This document shows, piece after piece, positions 61,529-64,000 of a stretch of 64,000 nucleotides of DNA. Below the pieces are notes generated by a model. It saw only the letters and a list, made by a program, of their open reading frames with translations, was not told where the DNA came from and did not search any database. The stretch covers positions 1-64,000 of the forward strand of contig NZ_JAQIYM010000001.1 in NCBI RefSeq assembly GCF_028823535.1, in the 5' to 3' direction. Within the stretch, counting starts at the first letter, position 1. Each line of letters starts with the position of its first letter. The translations under genes were made by a program, and so were the position numbers. This DNA is from Pseudomonas serbica (GTDB lineage Bacteria > Pseudomonadota > Gammaproteobacteria > Pseudomonadales > Pseudomonadaceae).

Positions 61529-63211
61529 ATGAACAAGAACAATCGCCATCCTGCAGACGGTAAAAAACCAGTCACCATTTTTGGTCCGGACTTTCCTTTC
61601 GCCTTCGACGACTGGATCGAACACCCGGCCGGCCTGGGCAGCATTCCCGAGCACCATCACGGTGCCGAAGTGGCGATTGTCGGCGCCGGGATTGCCGGGC
61701 TGGTGGCCGCGTACGAGTTGATGAAGCTGGGTCTCAAGCCCGTGGTCTATGAGGCCTCGAAGCTGGGCGGCCGCCTGCGCTCCCAGGCGTTCAATGGCAC
61801 CGATGGCATCGTCGCCGAGTTGGGTGGCATGCGCTTTCCGGTATCGTCTACGGCGTTCTATCACTACGTCGACAAGCTGAACCTTGAAACCAAACCCTTC
61901 CCCAACCCGCTGACACCAGCCTCCGGCAGCACTGTCATCGATCTGGAAGGCAAGACCCATTACGCACAAAAACTGGCGGATCTTCCTGCACTGTTTCAGG
62001 AAGTCGCCGACGCCTGGGCCGATGCCCTGGAAGCGGGCTCGCAGTTCTCCGATATCCAGCAGGCCATCCGCGACCGCGACGTGCCGCGCCTCAAGGAGCT
62101 ATGGAACACCCTCGTACCGCTGTGGGACGACCGCACCTTCTACGATTTCGTGGCCACCTCCGAAGCCTTTGCCAAGCTGTCGTTCCATCACCGTGAAGTG
62201 TTCGGCCAGGTCGGTTTCGGTACCGGTGGCTGGGATTCGGACTTCCCCAACTCGATGCTGGAAATCTTCCGCGTGGTGATGACCAACTGCGACGATCACC
62301 AGCACCTGGTGGTCGGTGGCGTGGAACAAGTGCCGCAGGGCATCTGGCGCCATGTCCCGGAACGCTGCGTGCACTGGCCGCAGGGCACCAGCCTCAAGTC
62401 CTTGCACAGCGGTGCACCACGTTCCGGCGTGAAGAAAATCGCCCATGCACCGGGCGGCCGTTTTGCGGTGACCGACAACAACGGCGACACCCGCGAATAC
62501 GCCGCGGTGCTGACCACCTGCCAGAGCTGGCTGCTGACCACCCAGATCGAATGCGACGAAACCTTGTTTTCGCAGAAGATGTGGATGGCCCTGGACCGCA
62601 CCCGTTACATGCAATCGTCGAAAACCTTTGTGATGGTCGATCGTCCGTTCTGGAAGGACAAGGATCCGGAAACCGGCCGCGACCTGATGAGCATGACCCT
62701 CACCGATCGCCTGACGCGCGGCACTTACCTGTTCGATAACGGCGATGACAAGCCCGGGGTGATTTGCCTGTCGTACTCGTGGATGAGCGACGCGTTGAAA
62801 ATGCTCCCGCACCCGGTGGAAAAACGCGTGAAGCTGGCGCTGGACGCGTTGAAAAAGATCTACCCGAAAGTCGACATCGCCGCACGTATCATCGGCGATC
62901 CGATCACCGTGTCCTGGGAAGCCGACCCGCATTTCCTCGGTGCTTTCAAGGGTGCACTGCCCGGTCACTATCGCTACAACCAGCGCATGTACGCGCATTT
63001 CATGCAGGACGACATGCCGGCCGAACAGCGCGGGATTTTCATCGCCGGCGACGACGTGTCCTGGACGCCGGCCTGGGTCGAAGGCGCGGTTCAGACCTCG
63101 CTCAATGCGGTGTGGGGCATCATGAAACACTTCGGCGGTGCAACTCACGCCGAGAATCCGGGTCCAGGAGATGTGTTCAACGAGATTGGCCCTATCGCCC
63201 TGCCCGAGTAA
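61529..63211 (+). CDS. davB: lysine 2-monooxygenase
   Basis: FAD enzyme that oxidatively decarboxylates L-lysine to 5-aminovaleramide, the first step of the aminovalerate pathway. The 560-residue protein has the dinucleotide motif GAGIAG (52-57), E75 for ribose binding and GGRLRS (80-85). The related tryptophan 2-monooxygenase gives the same fold, but the adjacent davA homologue and regulator identify it as DavB. davA follows 12 bases after. Confidence 0.92.
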   Translation: MNKNNRHPADGKKPVTIFGPDFPFAFDDWIEHPAGLGSIPEHHHGAEVAIVGAGIAGLVAAYELMKLGLKPVVYEASKLGGRLRSQAFNGTDGIVAELGGMRFPVSSTAFYHYVDKLNLETKPFPNPLTPASGSTVIDLEGKTHYAQKLADLPALFQEVADAWADALEAGSQFSDIQQAIRDRDVPRLKELWNTLVPLWDDRTFYDFVATSEAFAKLSFHHREVFGQVGFGTGGWDSDFPNSMLEIFRVVMTNCDDHQHLVVGGVEQVPQGIWRHVPERCVHWPQGTSLKSLHSGAPRSGVKKIAHAPGGRFAVTDNNGDTREYAAVLTTCQSWLLTTQIECDETLFSQKMWMALDRTRYMQSSKTFVMVDRPFWKDKDPETGRDLMSMTLTDRLTRGTYLFDNGDDKPGVICLSYSWMSDALKMLPHPVEKRVKLALDALKKIYPKVDIAARIIGDPITVSWEADPHFLGAFKGALPGHYRYNQRMYAHFMQDDMPAEQRGIFIAGDDVSWTPAWVEGAVQTSLNAVWGIMKHFGGATHAENPGPGDVFNEIGPIALPE

Positions 63212-63223
63212 GAGGAATCTGAA

Positions 63224-64000
63224 ATGCGCGTAGCCCTTTACCAATGTCCACCGTTGCCCCTGGATGTCGCCGGCAACCTTCAGCGCCTGCATCAACTGGC
63301 GCTGGAGGCAAAGGGCGCCGACTTGCTGGTAGTGCCGGAGATGTTCCTGACCGGCTACAACATCGGCGTCGATGCCGTCAGCGTGCTGGCGGAGGTGCAC
63401 AACGGCGAATCGGCGCAACAGATCGCGCGCATTGCCAAGGCCGCCGGGATCGCCATCCTGTATGGCTATCCCGAACGCTGCGAAGACGGGCAGATCTACA
63501 ATGCCGTGCAACTGATCGACGCCCATGGCGAGCGCCTGTGCAATTACCGCAAGACGCACCTGTTCGGCGATCTCGACCGCTCGATGTTCAGCGCCGGTAC
63601 GGACGACTTCCCTGTCGTTGAACTCAACGGCTGGAAGCTCGGCTTCCTGATCTGCTACGACCTCGAATTTCCGGAAAATACCCGGCGCCTGGCCCTGGCC
63701 GGCGCCGAACTGATCCTGGTACCGACGGCCAACATGATCCCGTTCGACTTCATCGCTGACGTCACCGTACGCGCCCGGGCCTACGAGAATCAGTGCTACG
63801 TGGCTTATGCCAACTATTGCGGGAGCGAAGGCGATATCCACTACTGTGGCCAAAGCAGCATCGCCGCACCGGACGGCAGCCGCATTGCCCAGGCGGGACT
63901 CGATGAAGCGCTGATTGTCGGTGAACTGGACCGCCAGTTGATGCTCGACTCCCGCGCCGCCAATCGCTACCTGATCGATCGCCGCCCCGAGCTTTACGGC
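63224..64000 (+). CDS. davA: 5-aminovaleramidase (partial at the right edge)
   Basis: Nitrilase-superfamily amidase turning 5-aminovaleramide into 5-aminovalerate and ammonia. 259 codons are present with no stop; about five residues are missing beyond the edge if the length is like P. putida DavA. The catalytic triad is E39, K110 and C144 (LICYDLEFP). Start ATG has AGAGGA about 8 bases upstream. Cotranscribed with davB. Confidence 0.9.
   Translation, partial: MRVALYQCPPLPLDVAGNLQRLHQLALEAKGADLLVVPEMFLTGYNIGVDAVSVLAEVHNGESAQQIARIAKAAGIAILYGYPERCEDGQIYNAVQLIDAHGERLCNYRKTHLFGDLDRSMFSAGTDDFPVVELNGWKLGFLICYDLEFPENTRRLALAGAELILVPTANMIPFDFIADVTVRARAYENQCYVAYANYCGSEGDIHYCGQSSIAAPDGSRIAQAGLDEALIVGELDRQLMLDSRAANRYLIDRRPELYG

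Overview
The window is a chromosomal segment of a Pseudomonas, most likely of the P. fluorescens group. The evidence is gene content and order (tyrS next to an rRNA promoter, anmK, erpA, argC, hemJ, coq7, vfr, trp genes, agt transporter, lptD-surA-pdxA-rsmA-apaGH, tsaD/rpsU/dnaG/rpoD, davBA), GC-rich codon use, and many paired REP palindromes of the type common in that group. It is almost entirely core genome. There is no prophage, insertion sequence, CRISPR array or complete rRNA gene. The only clearly accessory-looking block is 59.1-60.6 kb.

Layout. 1-4.6 kb: an rrn P1-type promoter pointing out of the left edge, tyrosyl-tRNA synthetase, an M23 envelope peptidase, anhydro-MurNAc kinase and the Fe-S carrier ErpA. 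4.6-12.4 kb: argC, hemJ, a nitronate monooxygenase, a DUF805 membrane protein, an SDR, a HIT protein, coq7, an OsmC protein, the cAMP receptor protein Vfr and a lipoate-ligase-like protein. 12.5-20.6 kb: split tryptophan genes (trpGDC and trpE) around the autotransporter esterase EstP, with gph and rpe upstream of trpE. Both trp units are preceded by matching Trp-rich leader peptides. The trpE one is formed by the last codons of gph.

20.6-29.9 kb: an iron alcohol dehydrogenase, a four-gene ABC importer (agtDCBA order on the map) and the AgtS/AgtR two-component system. By homology this importer takes up GABA and 5-aminovalerate. 29.9-41.2 kb: a DUF3530 protein, DjlA-like co-chaperone, the MurNAc recycling pair murU/amgK, then the tight lptD-surA-pdxA-rsmA-apaG-apaH-glpE run. 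41.3-46.4 kb: the prkA-yeaH-spoVR stress operon behind a sigma-S-like promoter. 46.4-50.3 kb: cca, folK, folB, plsY, tsaD. 50.5-55.1 kb: the macromolecular synthesis genes rpsU, dnaG, rpoD, with a sigma-32-like promoter inside dnaG. 55.2-59.1 kb: the c-di-GMP enzyme RmcA and a tRNA with CAU anticodon that looks like tRNA-Ile2. 59.1-60.6 kb: a stand-alone M41-type protease-like gene and a GT25 glycosyltransferase. 60.8-64 kb: an Lrp-family regulator and davB-davA, which turn lysine into 5-aminovalerate. davA runs off the right edge.

Functional links. davBA makes 5-aminovalerate and the agt system imports it, so both ends of the lysine/5-aminovalerate route lie here. anmK and amgK/murU are parts of the cell-wall sugar recycling bypass. 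lptD and surA belong to outer-membrane assembly. Two proteins (AgtS, RmcA) join a periplasmic amino-acid-binding domain to cytoplasmic signalling domains. The most interesting non-coding signals are the twin trp leaders, a perfect palindrome between agtR and agtA, the heat-shock promoter candidate in dnaG and the nested inverted repeat between agtB and agtC. No wholly new multi-gene system was found.
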